Assembly (NCBI GenBank): GCA_041862375.1
Contig: JBGVTE010000101.1
Coordinates: 1-15,127 of the forward strand
Length of the DNA stretch: 15,127 nt
Reading direction: 5' to 3'
Origin: WVZL01 sp041862375
GTDB lineage: Bacteria; Acidobacteriota; Aminicenantia; Aminicenantales; Aminicenantaceae
The notes under the pieces are model-generated. The model searched no databases, had not been told where the DNA came from, and was given only the letters and a program-made list of their open reading frames with translations. The position numbers and the translations under genes are program-made. Below, piece by piece: positions 5,309 through 14,900 of the stretch. The first letter of the stretch is position 1. Each line of letters begins with the position of its first letter.

Positions 5309-8300
5309 TTATCCAGAGGTCAAGATCGTCTTGAATTCTTCATCCATGGCCTTCACTTTTGCCTGGGCTCCCCATTTTGCATAACCGTTACAGGCCGTAC
5401 GCAACCACGTTGCCGCCTCGTCCTCCCGGCCTCGTTCGAGCTCGAAACGACCCGCCAGCTCGCAGCCCAGAGTTGCGTTAAGAGGGAATCCGGCTTCACG
5501 GGCGCTCGTTACAGCTTCTTCGTACAGGCGCTGTGCTTCAGAACTTTCATTCCCTATTCGGGCTAACTCTGCTTCCAAAAGGAGCTGCTTGTGCGCGAAG
5601 TTTTGGGGACAGAAGCCAGCCCATTTCTTCATGAGCTTCAATTTCTTGTTGAGGTCGCGTTGCAGTCGATGCCTCTCTCTTCTATCGGCATCGGCAATCC
5701 GTCGCACCACGGTGAGAAAGTGAAAAAAGCTGTGCTCGGCAAAAACGAACTGGCCCCAGGTGGCGCCGATCCTTTGCTCAGCCTGCTTTGTTAGCTCAAA
5801 AGCCTTCTCATAAAATCCCATTATGAATAGGGCTTTGAGTTTGAATGCGAAGAAGAAGCCGATCGGTATAGGATCGTCGATCTCTATGATATATTTGAGA
5901 AACTGATCTTCGCTGAATTCGTCATCATCGAAAGTCGAAAAATTCTTCGTCAGGCCGGATAGCTGCCGCAGCATTTGGCGTAGAGCGGTAATTTCGGTGA
6001 TGGTGTGAGGATTGTTGAGGCGGAGGAGATAGCTTTCATGCTTCTCTAAGAAGTGGACCGACTCCTCTATAGATTCGGAATACATGCATTGCTGCGTGAT
6101 CGCAACATTGAGGTTATAACCTGCAAAGAGATAATCGCCTCCTTTCATGCTCTCCCGATGACCTTCAAGCAGAAGTTGCGTGAGCGTTTTAAGGGGGCGT
6201 GTCCACGGGAAAACGAATGCAGAAAGCATGAACAGGCCGCTTCCTGAAGCCACAGGATCGTCATAGCTGCGCAACAATTTAAGCGCCAGATTGCCAATTC
6301 GGCGGCCAGCTTCAATATTACCGAGACCAGCCTGCAGAATATGCGCATAGATAGCCAATGCATTGGAGCCCTTCGGATCACTGGTTGAAGTGGCTAAAAG
6401 CTGCACCGCTTTAGCTACGTAGAAGGCTAGCAGATTCTCCTGATATGTCAAGAAAGAAGGAGCCATAGCGCTCATTAAAAGCTTAAACAAAGCTTGTTTT
6501 ACCGGATTTTTCCGATCGTCCTGAGCTATGAGATCTTCGACCGTTTTTCCCTTTAGAAAACGCTTCGCTTTCACCAGTTCCAGACCGACAGATATCTTCC
6601 TTGGGCGCGCTGGGTAACGAACTCCTAAAAGGGGCAACGCCTCCTGGACAGTAGCTAAAGCCTGATGCTGCTCTCCGATATGGCTCAAGGCATCGATCTT
6701 TACAATGTATGCCTCAACCTTATCCAGGTTCGTTCTTGCTCGCTCGACGTATGTCCTCCAATGTCTCTCTGCCTGTTCCAGGTCGTCACCGAGGTACTCA
6801 ACCTCCACCGATGCCTTACTGATCGCGGCAATTCTCTCGTAGTCTGTCAACCACGAATCGGAGGGCAGCAACGACAGCGCCGAACGGAAGTACTTTCCTG
6901 CCGCTTCGAAGGCCCCTTCCTTCTTTGACCGGTGCCCGGCCAGTTCGTTGTAGCGGGCTACCTTGTCCCGGTCATCAGGTTGTATAAGAAGTTCTGTGGC
7001 TGCATTGTAGTGGTCGACGATGTCGAAGATATGCTCCTCCAGCTCTCGCGCATAGATGGCTTCTATGGAACGGGCCATTGTCAGGTGCAAGTTAGCACGA
7101 GCACGGGCTTCCATATCTCCATAGATAATCTCCCTAAGTCGATCGTGACTAAGACGAAAGAGAAGGCCTGGTCCTGGAACCTCATGGGCTATACGTCGCT
7201 CGACTAGCTGAGAAAGGGCAGAGTGAAAGGTCTCTGAATCGAGTTGAGTCCCGTGTGCTAAGACGTCCGCGGCAGTGGGCCGTCCGCAGACCGCCAGAGC
7301 TTTCAGCAGAGCGCGCTGGTCATCATCCAGCATCGCCGCCCGTCGACGAAAGACTTCCGCCACTGTATGCGGAATCTCGATCTCACTGACTGCCTTTTTG
7401 ACCTCCCAAGAGTCGGCAGCGAGCTGGACCGCCCCATGCTCGACGAGGGCGCGCATCAACTCCTCGACGAAGAAGGGATTGCCGTCAGTTTCTCGAGCGA
7501 CCCGATCTACGAAATCCTCTGGAGGTTCGCCGGCACCCAACATCGAACCGAGCATCTCGCCCACCGCGGCTACTCCCAACGGATCGAGCTTCATCTCCTC
7601 AAAACGCCCCTCAGCCAGGAGAGCATCGCGTATCGTCTCAACAGGACGTCCCGACACCTCATCCGCCCGGTACGTACCTAGGAGCGCGATCGGAACAGGC
7701 TCACCGTGGCGCTCTCCAATGGCGATGCGTCGGATGAGCTCAGCGAGCAGTTCGGTCAGACCGGAAAGGGCCCATTGCAGGTCGTCGACGTAGATAACAT
7801 ATGGTGCCAGATCGGCAACTCGCATCAGGAAGTCGGTGACCACCTCCTGGAGCCGCACTCGCTCTCTATGGATCTGCTCGAGAGGTGGTGAAGGCTCGAT
7901 GCCCCAGATCTTTCCGAGACTCTGACATATCTTCACTAGCTCCGGACCATGCTCGCGGAGGAGCTCCAGGCCGCCGAGTTTTTCGACGCGCCGCGTCAGT
8001 AGCTCCAAGATCGGGACCAACGGTTGGAACTCAGAAAAGCTCCCCTCGATGCAACGCCCCTGGCAGAAGAGAATTTGCGAGAGCTGGGCGTCTTGGCACA
8101 CCTCCTGCATCAGCCGAGACTTTCCGGTCCCGCTCTGCCCACTTACGGTCAGCATGGGCGGAAACCCTGGAGAACCTCGAGTCCGGCGGGCAATGAAATC
8201 GCACACGCGGTCGTACTCGAGCTTGCGCCCAACGAAGCGGCTGGAGAAAACGTAGCTCTCCCTAGTCTCGGAAGTCTCCACTTCGTACGAGAGGCCCCCT

Positions 8301-9238
8301 TGACGATTGATATCTTCGATCACTGTATTGGCCGTTGGATAGCGATCAGCCGGATGTTTCGCGCACAGACGCTTAATTACCGATTGCAGCCACGAAGGAA
8401 TTGTCTTCCAATCAGATTCGCTGAAACTAAGCGGCTCAAATCGATGCATTCGAAAAAGCTCAGACACTGAGCTGGAACGGAAGGGGAGCTGTCGGCAGAG
8501 CAGCTGGTAGGCCATGATGCCTAGCGAGTAGAGATCGGAACGATGGTCAACGAGGGCTTCGGGATCGGCCAGCTCGGGCGCCATATACCCCGGAGTGCCA
8601 CCTCTTGACTCCCCTGGACCGATGGATTTGACGGCCGCCAGCCCGAAGTCGAGCACCTTCACCTGTCCCTCATCACTCACCAGAACATTGCCAGGCTTTA
8701 TGTCGTAATGGATGAGCTTGCGGCTATGTACGTAGGAGAGCGCCCGGCACACTTGGATCAGCAGAGCGACGATTTGCTGCCAGCTCACTCCTTCGGTGGC
8801 AAGGAAGATATTGCGCCCTTCTACGAACTCCATCGTGAAGAAATAGTCCTCGCTGCCCGGCAGCGACTCGAAGTCATACGCTGCCGCGACATTCGGGTGC
8901 TGCAGCGAGATCAACACGCGAAACTCGGCCTTGAAGCGGTCGATGAGCTCGGGCTGGACAAGTTTACGGCGGATGCTCTTTAGGGCAACCCGGCGGGTCG
9001 GATTCAGGGAATCGGCCACTCGGTACACCAGCCCCATGCCGCCCTTGCCCAATTCTTCTATGATTTCATATCTATTGACAATGGTAGAGCCTGAGGTTAA
9101 TTTTTCTTGAGGAGCTTCAAGCGTCTGCGTAGGAGGGGCTGACATTTGATCAATAGAGTCAAGCCGGAGTCCACACTCATTACAGAATTTAGACTCGTCC
9201 GGATTCTCTGTTTTGCATTTAGGACACTGGGTTGTCAT
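5309..9238 (-). CDS. zinc-ribbon Ser/Thr kinase fused to STAND/AAA ATPase with TPR-like tail
   Basis: 1309 residues from the ATG at 9238; an in-frame ATG at 9289 is rejected because the promoter lies over that stretch and the paralogue also begins at the zinc ribbon. Order: zinc ribbon CPKC...CNEC (5-22), linker, protein kinase (57-312) with glycine loop GKGGMG, Lys87, catalytic HYDIKPGN (177-184), DFG (197-199) and APE-like APEL. An AAA_16-type ATPase follows from FVGR (335), with Walker A GQSGTGKS (367-374) and Walker B YVIYVDDLQW (480-489). A helical, TPR-like region then runs to the end. The layout resembles PknK-like and multifunctional kinase-ATPase signalling proteins, but the GAF and histidine kinase modules of the trifunctional ones are absent. 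HYD replaces HRD, so it is a non-RD kinase. No TM helix is evident; probably cytosolic. The kinase-ATPase part is far more GC-rich than the leader and neighbours. Confidence 0.88.
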   Translation of the reverse strand: MTTQCPKCKTENPDESKFCNECGLRLDSIDQMSAPPTQTLEAPQEKLTSGSTIVNRYEIIEELGKGGMGLVYRVADSLNPTRRVALKSIRRKLVQPELIDRFKAEFRVLISLQHPNVAAAYDFESLPGSEDYFFTMEFVEGRNIFLATEGVSWQQIVALLIQVCRALSYVHSRKLIHYDIKPGNVLVSDEGQVKVLDFGLAAVKSIGPGESRGGTPGYMAPELADPEALVDHRSDLYSLGIMAYQLLCRQLPFRSSSVSELFRMHRFEPLSFSESDWKTIPSWLQSVIKRLCAKHPADRYPTANTVIEDINRQGGLSYEVETSETRESYVFSSRFVGRKLEYDRVCDFIARRTRGSPGFPPMLTVSGQSGTGKSRLMQEVCQDAQLSQILFCQGRCIEGSFSEFQPLVPILELLTRRVEKLGGLELLREHGPELVKICQSLGKIWGIEPSPPLEQIHRERVRLQEVVTDFLMRVADLAPYVIYVDDLQWALSGLTELLAELIRRIAIGERHGEPVPIALLGTYRADEVSGRPVETIRDALLAEGRFEEMKLDPLGVAAVGEMLGSMLGAGEPPEDFVDRVARETDGNPFFVEELMRALVEHGAVQLAADSWEVKKAVSEIEIPHTVAEVFRRRAAMLDDDQRALLKALAVCGRPTAADVLAHGTQLDSETFHSALSQLVERRIAHEVPGPGLLFRLSHDRLREIIYGDMEARARANLHLTMARSIEAIYARELEEHIFDIVDHYNAATELLIQPDDRDKVARYNELAGHRSKKEGAFEAAGKYFRSALSLLPSDSWLTDYERIAAISKASVEVEYLGDDLEQAERHWRTYVERARTNLDKVEAYIVKIDALSHIGEQHQALATVQEALPLLGVRYPARPRKISVGLELVKAKRFLKGKTVEDLIAQDDRKNPVKQALFKLLMSAMAPSFLTYQENLLAFYVAKAVQLLATSTSDPKGSNALAIYAHILQAGLGNIEAGRRIGNLALKLLRSYDDPVASGSGLFMLSAFVFPWTRPLKTLTQLLLEGHRESMKGGDYLFAGYNLNVAITQQCMYSESIEESVHFLEKHESYLLRLNNPHTITEITALRQMLRQLSGLTKNFSTFDDDEFSEDQFLKYIIEIDDPIPIGFFFAFKLKALFIMGFYEKAFELTKQAEQRIGATWGQFVFAEHSFFHFLTVVRRIADADRRERHRLQRDLNKKLKLMKKWAGFCPQNFAHKQLLLEAELARIGNESSEAQRLYEEAVTSAREAGFPLNATLGCELAGRFELERGREDEAATWLRTACNGYAKWGAQAKVKAMDEEFKTILTSG

Positions 9239-9260
9239 CGTTCCTTTTGTTGCTGAGAAT

Positions 9261-9289
9261 AAGATATAATTTTGTCGCGGAAGAGTCAA
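9261..9289 (-). promoter_or_regulatory. sigma70-type promoter of the kinase-ATPase gene
   Basis: On the minus strand: -35 TTGACT (9289-9284), a 17-bp spacer, and -10 TATCTT (9266-9261). Transcription would begin near 9254, giving a 5' leader of about 16 nt that contains the AAAAGGAAC ribosome binding site. It supports the ATG at 9238. Confidence 0.55.
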
Positions 9290-9620
9290 ATATAGAAATA
9301 CGCCTAAGACAAGACTGCACCTATCTAAGCCCCGAACTCCCGTATAATTTGAAAAAAGTTACTTTATCCTGATTATTATTCTTGATGTTCGCAGTTCATC
9401 TTATTGTAGGTTTCCCTGTCCATCGCTAACTTCGTCAGTAACGCATATTTATTTTATCTATTTTAATGCTTGTCTAATCAGTAAAGATTTATTTATCTCA
9501 ACGAAATTTAAATTTTCAACAAGATCTTTCAAAAATTTGGAATTAGCGGCGGCACATTTCTATAAAAACCTTATATAATCTATAGATTAATTATAATTTT
9601 TTTATTAGAATGAATCAGTC
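9290..9620. other. AT-rich intergenic region, no gene seen
   Basis: No coding signal on either strand. The only notable items are a TATAAT (9574-9579) without a good -35, overlapping a perfect 12-bp palindrome AATCTATAGATT (9577-9588). The palindrome could be an operator for a lost gene to the right. Confidence 0.4.
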
Positions 9621-9780
9621 ATGAAGATAAGCTATCTTGATGGACCCAGGCTTTATGGAGAGAAGATGCTGATTTGTTTTTCAGGCTGAAAGATTATGGC
9701 ACCATTGCACAATTAAAAGCAGATGATATGCAAAAACAGTATGAAGCAAGTTGCAGAAGAGATTGGCAAAGGAGTTGCAT
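9621..9780 (+). pseudogene. unidentified gene remnant, possibly glycosyltransferase-like
   Basis: An ATG at 9621 opens MKISYLDGPRLYGEKM but meets a stop after about 22 codons. A shift of frame at about 9658 continues with REDADLFFRLKDYGTIAQL. This has the look of the EDxDLxxRLxxxG region near the end of family 2 glycosyltransferases. The first part could alternatively resemble the start of a DAK2/DegV-type protein. No frame is intact, so this is debris and its origin is uncertain. Confidence 0.3.
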
Positions 9781-9850
9781 TTGGTAAGTCATTCACTCGA
9801 GAGAAATATAAATTTTATAATCTCACATAATGAGTTCTTAACATGCTTAA

Positions 9851-10006
9851 TTCTATACTTTATTCAGCCCTCTGCTAATCACATTTCTTCTTTTAAGAGT
9901 TTCAGGCATTACGATGTTAGAAAAAAAATATGAGGGTAATAAAAAGTTTGAGGAATATGCAAAAAGGACAAGCGCTTTTTTCCCCTGGTTTTCTAAAAAA
10001 AGGTAA
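9851..10006 (+). pseudogene. C-terminal fragment of a DUF1295-like membrane protein
   Basis: This frame reads FSPLLITFLLLRVSGITMLE, then KKYEGNKKFEEYAKRTSAFF and PWFSKKR before TAA at 10004-10006. It is the last transmembrane helix and tail of the DUF1295 family (steroid 5-alpha-reductase/isoprenylcysteine methyltransferase-like), whose proteins end in a TSxFxPWFPKK motif. About 52 codons remain and the N-terminal 200 or so residues are missing. A stop precedes at 9848. The tail itself is undamaged, suggesting recent loss by deletion. Confidence 0.6.
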
Positions 10007-10031
10007 ATTCTTTGTGAGTCCTAATAAAGAA

Positions 10032-10037
10032 AAGGAG
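10032..10037 (+). promoter_or_regulatory. ribosome binding site of the dodecin gene
   Basis: AAGGAG, seven bases upstream of the ATG at 10045. It supports this short gene being real and correctly started, even though the region before it is debris. Confidence 0.75.
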
Positions 10038-10044
10038 TGAGGTA

Positions 10045-10248
10045 ATGTTTAAAATGATTGACTTTGTCGGAGTCTCTCCGGTAGGCTTCTCAGAAGCTGT
10101 AAAAGATGGTGTTGATAAAGTCTTGGCGTCGGGTGAGAAAGTCCATTTTTTCCAAGTTCTGGAACAGCGAGGAGCCGTGAGAAAGGGTGAACTAAAGGAG
10201 TTTCAGGTTATCATCAGAGTCGCTACTGAATTTCCAGAACAAAGTTAG
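10045..10248 (+). CDS. dodecin family flavin-binding protein
   Basis: 67 residues, the normal dodecin length. It follows the family pattern: KMIDFVGVSPVGFSEAVKDG (strand and helix), then VHFFQVLEQRG, and ELKEFQVIIRVATEF as the last strands. Dodecins assemble as dodecamers that store or buffer flavins (FMN, FAD, riboflavin or lumichrome) in the cytosol. The flavin-facing Gln of EFQV is present. The usual Trp before the EVxEQRG strand, which stacks on the isoalloxazine ring, is Phe here (HFFQV), so binding may be weaker. AAGGAG at 10032-10037 lies seven bases before the ATG and fixes the start. It stands alone between gene remnants. Confidence 0.88.
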   Translation: MFKMIDFVGVSPVGFSEAVKDGVDKVLASGEKVHFFQVLEQRGAVRKGELKEFQVIIRVATEFPEQS

Positions 10249-10388
10249 AACAAGAGCTAATTAGAAAAAAAGAGCAGTTATTAAAATTCATATTTTCAAA
10301 CCTTTTAGGATTATGAGTGCTTCCACTACACTTCTTTCAGCCAAAAAGGATGGTTTAAATTAATATTGTCCGCTATTTTTTGGTTTAG

Positions 10389-10550
10389 CTTCTATCTTTT
10401 GCCTTCACAAGCTTGATAGACGCTATCTGGCATCTGGGAATTTTCAAGAAGGCATATTCTGAAGGGATAAAACCGCTTGCCCGCATGAGTGGCGACAAAA
10501 TGGCGTTTAATGCTTTTGCCGATTACAGACTACTGACTTTTTTAATATAG
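10389..10550 (+). pseudogene. fragment of a small membrane protein (DUF2177-like?)
   Basis: A 53-codon open stretch after an in-frame TAG reads LLSFAFTSLIDAIWHLGIFK, then KAYSEGIKPLARMSGDKMAF and NAFADY. The D-x-x-WH-x-x-x-FKK-Y-x-x-G pattern resembles the N-terminal part of small four-helix membrane proteins such as DUF2177. It lacks a start and breaks off as it runs 28 bp into the antisense 3' end of the photolyase gene. The family name is tentative. Confidence 0.35.
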
Positions 10551-11869
10551 GCTTTCACATCAAATTTTGATTGGGCTCCCTTGTAACTCATGTAACGTAT
10601 TTTCCCGAAAACTGGTCTTTGAAACCAGGCACGGTCATGCACTCCGCCGATAGACCAAGCGATGCCTGCGTAGCCATTTGGGTCTCTTCCGTCAAGTTCA
10701 TATTTATCATTAAGAAAGACGGCGATTCTTAGAGCTTCTTCTGGCGTTTCTGTCCACTCCAATATTTTTTTTGCCCAGTACATTCTCAAATAACCGTGCA
10801 TTTTACCAGATTTTACCATTTCCTTCTGAGCAGCATTCCACAGGTCATCATGTGTCTGCCCTGTTTCAAACTGTTCAAGGGAATAAATATATTCCCTTCT
10901 GTCGTGCCGATGCTCATTGAGCGTCTTTTTTGCCCAATCAGGAAAGCCTGTAAAATTGTCATAATGCTCATTGTAAAAACAGAAATTATCCGCTAGCTCC
11001 CGCCTCACGATGAGTTCTTCCAAGAACGCTTTTTGTTCGCTGGAGCTTCTGCTCTTTTTTTGTATTTCAAGTGCAACTCTCTGGGCAGAAATCTGGCCAA
11101 AGTGGAGATAAGGTGAAAGATTTGATTGTCCGTCGATATTTGGATCATTTCTATTTACGTCGTATTTTGAAAGCTTATGCTCTATAAAATGATTCAGCAT
11201 TAGACGTGCTGCCCTCTCACCAGGCTTTATCCAGTCAACTTCTAAAACCTTTCTATCGACCTTCAGGCTCTTTTTCACTCTGCTCCAGTCTGTCTGTTCT
11301 ACTTTTTCATTCCAGGAAAAAGGATGTTTCTTGAGATTTGGAAACTCATCTAAAAATTCAGTCAGCTGACGTCTCACTTTTGGACGGAAGGTATAGGCTG
11401 CAAACTCCTGTTTAGGTGAGGCTATCCAGCAGGGAACGGTATTATGGGTATCCACTTCATAAACAGGAATGTCAATCCTATTCAACACACCTTTTTTCCA
11501 TACTCTTTTCAGGCGCAGCGGGTCAAAATCAGTGACGAGAGTGCTTACCTCGTGCTGCGACCCAAATTTCGCCATCTCCTCTTCGGGTGAGCCTGAAAGT
11601 AGAAAAAAAGGAATATTTTTTGTTTTTAGGTTTTTCTCTGTTTCTTGCAGCCCCAGGAGCATAAATCCGTACTGTCTGATAGTAGCTCCGAGAAATTGGG
11701 GGACCAGACAGAAAATAACTCCAAGAGATGCTTTTTGTTTAAGCGCCATTTCTTGTGCGAAGAAAAGCGCCCAATTGTCATCAGCACGCTGGTCACGGCT
11801 CATCCAGTAGATTATCGGTCCTGATTTCTCTTCTCCTTTTTTTAATATCCTCACGCGTTCATTCTTCAT
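10523..11869 (-). CDS. phrB: class II CPD (deoxyribodipyrimidine) photolyase
   Basis: 448 residues, full length. It uses FAD and blue light to split cyclobutane pyrimidine dimers in DNA. The N-terminal Rossmann-like antenna domain starts at IIYWMSRDQRADDNWAL (19-35). The C-terminal FAD domain carries class II signatures: SNLSPYLHFGQIS (249-261), LEELIVRRELADNF (283-296), KMHGYLRMYWAKKILEW (356-372) and LNDKYELDGRDPNGYAG (386-402), then GVHDRAW and FGKIRYMSY. These include the characteristic class II tryptophans and the HGYxRMYWAKK stretch. It starts 63 bp after the stop of the kinase-TPR gene on the same strand, so co-transcription is possible. Only a weak AAGAGA precedes the ATG. No disruption is seen. 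Confidence 0.95.
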   Translation of the reverse strand: MKNERVRILKKGEEKSGPIIYWMSRDQRADDNWALFFAQEMALKQKASLGVIFCLVPQFLGATIRQYGFMLLGLQETEKNLKTKNIPFFLLSGSPEEEMAKFGSQHEVSTLVTDFDPLRLKRVWKKGVLNRIDIPVYEVDTHNTVPCWIASPKQEFAAYTFRPKVRRQLTEFLDEFPNLKKHPFSWNEKVEQTDWSRVKKSLKVDRKVLEVDWIKPGERAARLMLNHFIEHKLSKYDVNRNDPNIDGQSNLSPYLHFGQISAQRVALEIQKKSRSSSEQKAFLEELIVRRELADNFCFYNEHYDNFTGFPDWAKKTLNEHRHDRREYIYSLEQFETGQTHDDLWNAAQKEMVKSGKMHGYLRMYWAKKILEWTETPEEALRIAVFLNDKYELDGRDPNGYAGIAWSIGGVHDRAWFQRPVFGKIRYMSYKGAQSKFDVKAYIKKVSSL

Positions 11870-11932
11870 TCTCTTTATGGGTAATTACATCCCAATTTAA
11901 TTTTGGAAATATAGATCTTAGGTGCTTTGACC

Positions 11933-14900
11933 TTATAATACAGCCAGCCTCTTCCCTGCATCCTCGACCTCAGGAATTCCAGGATCAGCGTCTTTCCAGA
12001 GGTCGAGGAATTTCTTGTAATGCTCGATGGCCTTAATTTTCTGGTCTTTCTTCTCGAACAATTTAGCTAATCTGTAATGATAAAGAGGATGGATAAGGAA
12101 TCGTCCCTCTCTATCTGGATCAAAAATAATCAACTTCTCGTATTCGGCGATGGCTTTGTCTAAATCTCCATTTTTTAGATAAGCTCTTGCTAATACATCT
12201 TTTAGGAAGGGTACATTATAGCAGATTATGAAATCGGTAAAATGAGGTGCAGGAGCCATGCCGGAAGGCGATATGTTCTCGCAAACAGTGACGGCTTTCC
12301 TGATAGAACCTTCTGCAAGCAACACTTCTCCCAAGAGCAGGTCATAACGGGATCTTATCCAGTCTTTTTGAAAACCACCCTTTGGTATAAAAGACTCAAT
12401 CTCAGAAAGCCTGGATTTTGCAGATTCTATTTCTCCTTCCTTTAGATTCACTAATCCAAGAGAGTAGTTTTTCACAGCTTTAAAAAACGGCGTGAATTGG
12501 GGAAGGCCTTCCATATCAAAGTCAAACGCATTCCTGCTCAGATCAAATTCTCGCCTGTCATAATGCATCCAACCTTTTACCCACTGAGCAAGAGCTATCC
12601 AATCCTTATTTCCTAATGATTCCGCAATTTCTGTTGCTTTTTGAAGATTGGAAAGGGCCTCCTTGAATCTCCCGAGCCAGAAATCATATAATCCCTTCCA
12701 CATATACCTATCTGCATCTATGCCTGGCGTCGAAGCCTCAGCAGTATGTTGCTCAATCCATCTCAAAGCTTCAGAATAATTTTCCTTTAATGCATACATG
12801 TACCCGATTTTGCCTTTTGAGAGAAAATCAGGCTCAACTTCTAAAGCTTCTTTATATTTCACTATTGCATCATCAAGTCTACCCATAAAGAAATACATAT
12901 CGCCCATAGAGTCAAAGGGATTAGCATCCCCGGGTGATACGGATGCATACCTCTTAAAATATTCCATTGCCTTCTCATATTCTCTCAATTGAGAATAAAT
13001 GTAGCCAAGCTGATTGAGAAAAAGTCCATAGTCAGGATCAAGTTCGAGACCTTTTTTATATTCCTCTATTGCTTCATTAATACTGCCTGCGCCCTGGTAA
13101 TAATAACCCAACCAGTAGTGAACCTGTTTTTCTTTGGGAAATTTTTCTGCCAGCTTATTAAGGATGCGAATGTATTTTTCTTGATTTCTTTCTATTTCGT
13201 ATGCATATGATGCTTCAATATAAAGTTTTTCCTTCTCTGTGGCTTTTCTTAATAAATCTTTGGCTTTCTTCAAGGCCTCATTTGCATTCTCTGTATCGCC
13301 TAATCGAGTAAATGTATGAACGAGATAGAGATAGGCCGAAACAAAATTCGGATCAAGCGCGATGGCCTTCTCGAGAAACTTTCGGGCTTCCTCCCAATAG
13401 AACTTTTCATAGTCGTCTCTTCCTCTTATAAAATAGTTATAAGCCTCCATTGAAGTGGTCGTTACATCAGCAATCTGCAAATTTGCTTCTTTAATCTTTT
13501 GTCTGGCAATTCCTATCCCCTGAGAAATTTCCCTGCTCAAATCATCAATTTGCGTTTCTAAAATACTATCAACTCCTCTGCCCTTCGAGCTGGTACTCTT
13601 CAGCAATTTCTTGGTCCCGACATCTAAAATTTTCACATCTGTGGCGAACATATCGCCTGCTTTAATAAAACTACCCAGAACAATAGCCTCAATACCTCCC
13701 CTGCGACACAGCTCAAAGCCCGAGTCTCTATCGATGATCTCTGTGTCCTCCTTTCCTGTTTGCTTGAGGAGGTCACGCATTCTCTCCCACGTGGCTACAT
13801 AAAGATATCCTGTATTCTCAAGATTTGTGATTAGAAGGTTAGGGATTGCCTCCTGTAAATAGTCGTAGGCCTTATCTCCTGTCTGATTCTTGAAGCTAAT
13901 CACCGCTATCGAGTTCTCAATTTTTGGCGCAAGCACTGGTTCCTTTTGAGGAATAAGTCGCCAGATAACCACTCCTAAAATGACAAGTGCAATAAAAACC
14001 AAAGCAGGGATAAGAAGCTTTTTCAGGCCGAATGTTACAGTTATCTCTCGTGAAGTTATGGGCTTTCGCCTTGGGATTTCCCTTTCAGTCGTTGGAATGC
14101 CTTTTTCTATGTTGGTTAGTTCTGAGCAGACTTCTGCTGCGCTCTGATACCTATTATCCTTATCCTTTTCCAAACATTTGAGAATTACGCGGCTTAAGTC
14201 TGAAGACACCTGAGAATTAAGCTCTCTTGGATCCTTTGGAATCTCACTCCTTTGTTTTACGCCTATGGTGAAAGGAGTATCGCCCTCAAAGGGCACGCTT
14301 CCTGTTACCATCTCATACAAAACTACACCAAGAGAATAGATATCCGAACGCAGGTCGACTTCCTTCCCTTCTACCTGCTCTGGGGACATGTACTCCGGTG
14401 TCCCGACCATCACTCCAGCACCTGTTATACCTTTTGTCTTAAGGGAACGGGCTATACCGAAGTCCATTATCCGCGCATTCCCTTCTCTGTCTACCATGAT
14501 GTTCTGAGGCTTTAAATCCCGATGCACTACTCCCAAGCGGTGGGCCTCATCCAATCCCTCGCACACCTGCCTGGCTATAGAGAGAGCTTTTCCTGCGCCT
14601 ACCGGCCCTACTCTTCTTATCGTGTTCTTTAAATCCTCTCCTGGAACGTATTCCATGGTGATGTAATGTGCTCCTTCGTGTTTACCGAGGTCATACATCT
14701 GGCAGACATTCTTGTGTCTGATTTTTCTTGTAAACTTCAGCTCATTCCTGAATCGTTCAATAGCCTTTTTATCCACAGCAATCTCGGGTTTTATAAGTTT
14801 AATGGCGATTTTTTCATTTATTTCAGTATCGTGAGCCTTGTAGACTCTTCCCATGCCGCCTTTGCCCAGCTCCTCTATAATCTGGTATCTTCCTCCAAGG

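Noticed and set aside
7275..8470. Long plus-strand open frames antisense to the kinase-ATPase
   Set aside because: They are Ser/Arg-rich shadows caused by the high GC content of the real gene on the other strand, which carries intact kinase and Walker motifs.
9574..9588. Promoter for the remnant starting at 9621
   Set aside because: TATAAT and a palindrome are present, but no credible -35 at the right distance, and the downstream frame is broken.
9751..9933. 60-codon plus-strand open frame in the debris region
   Set aside because: No RBS, and it overlaps out of frame the clear DUF1295-like tail at 9851-10006.
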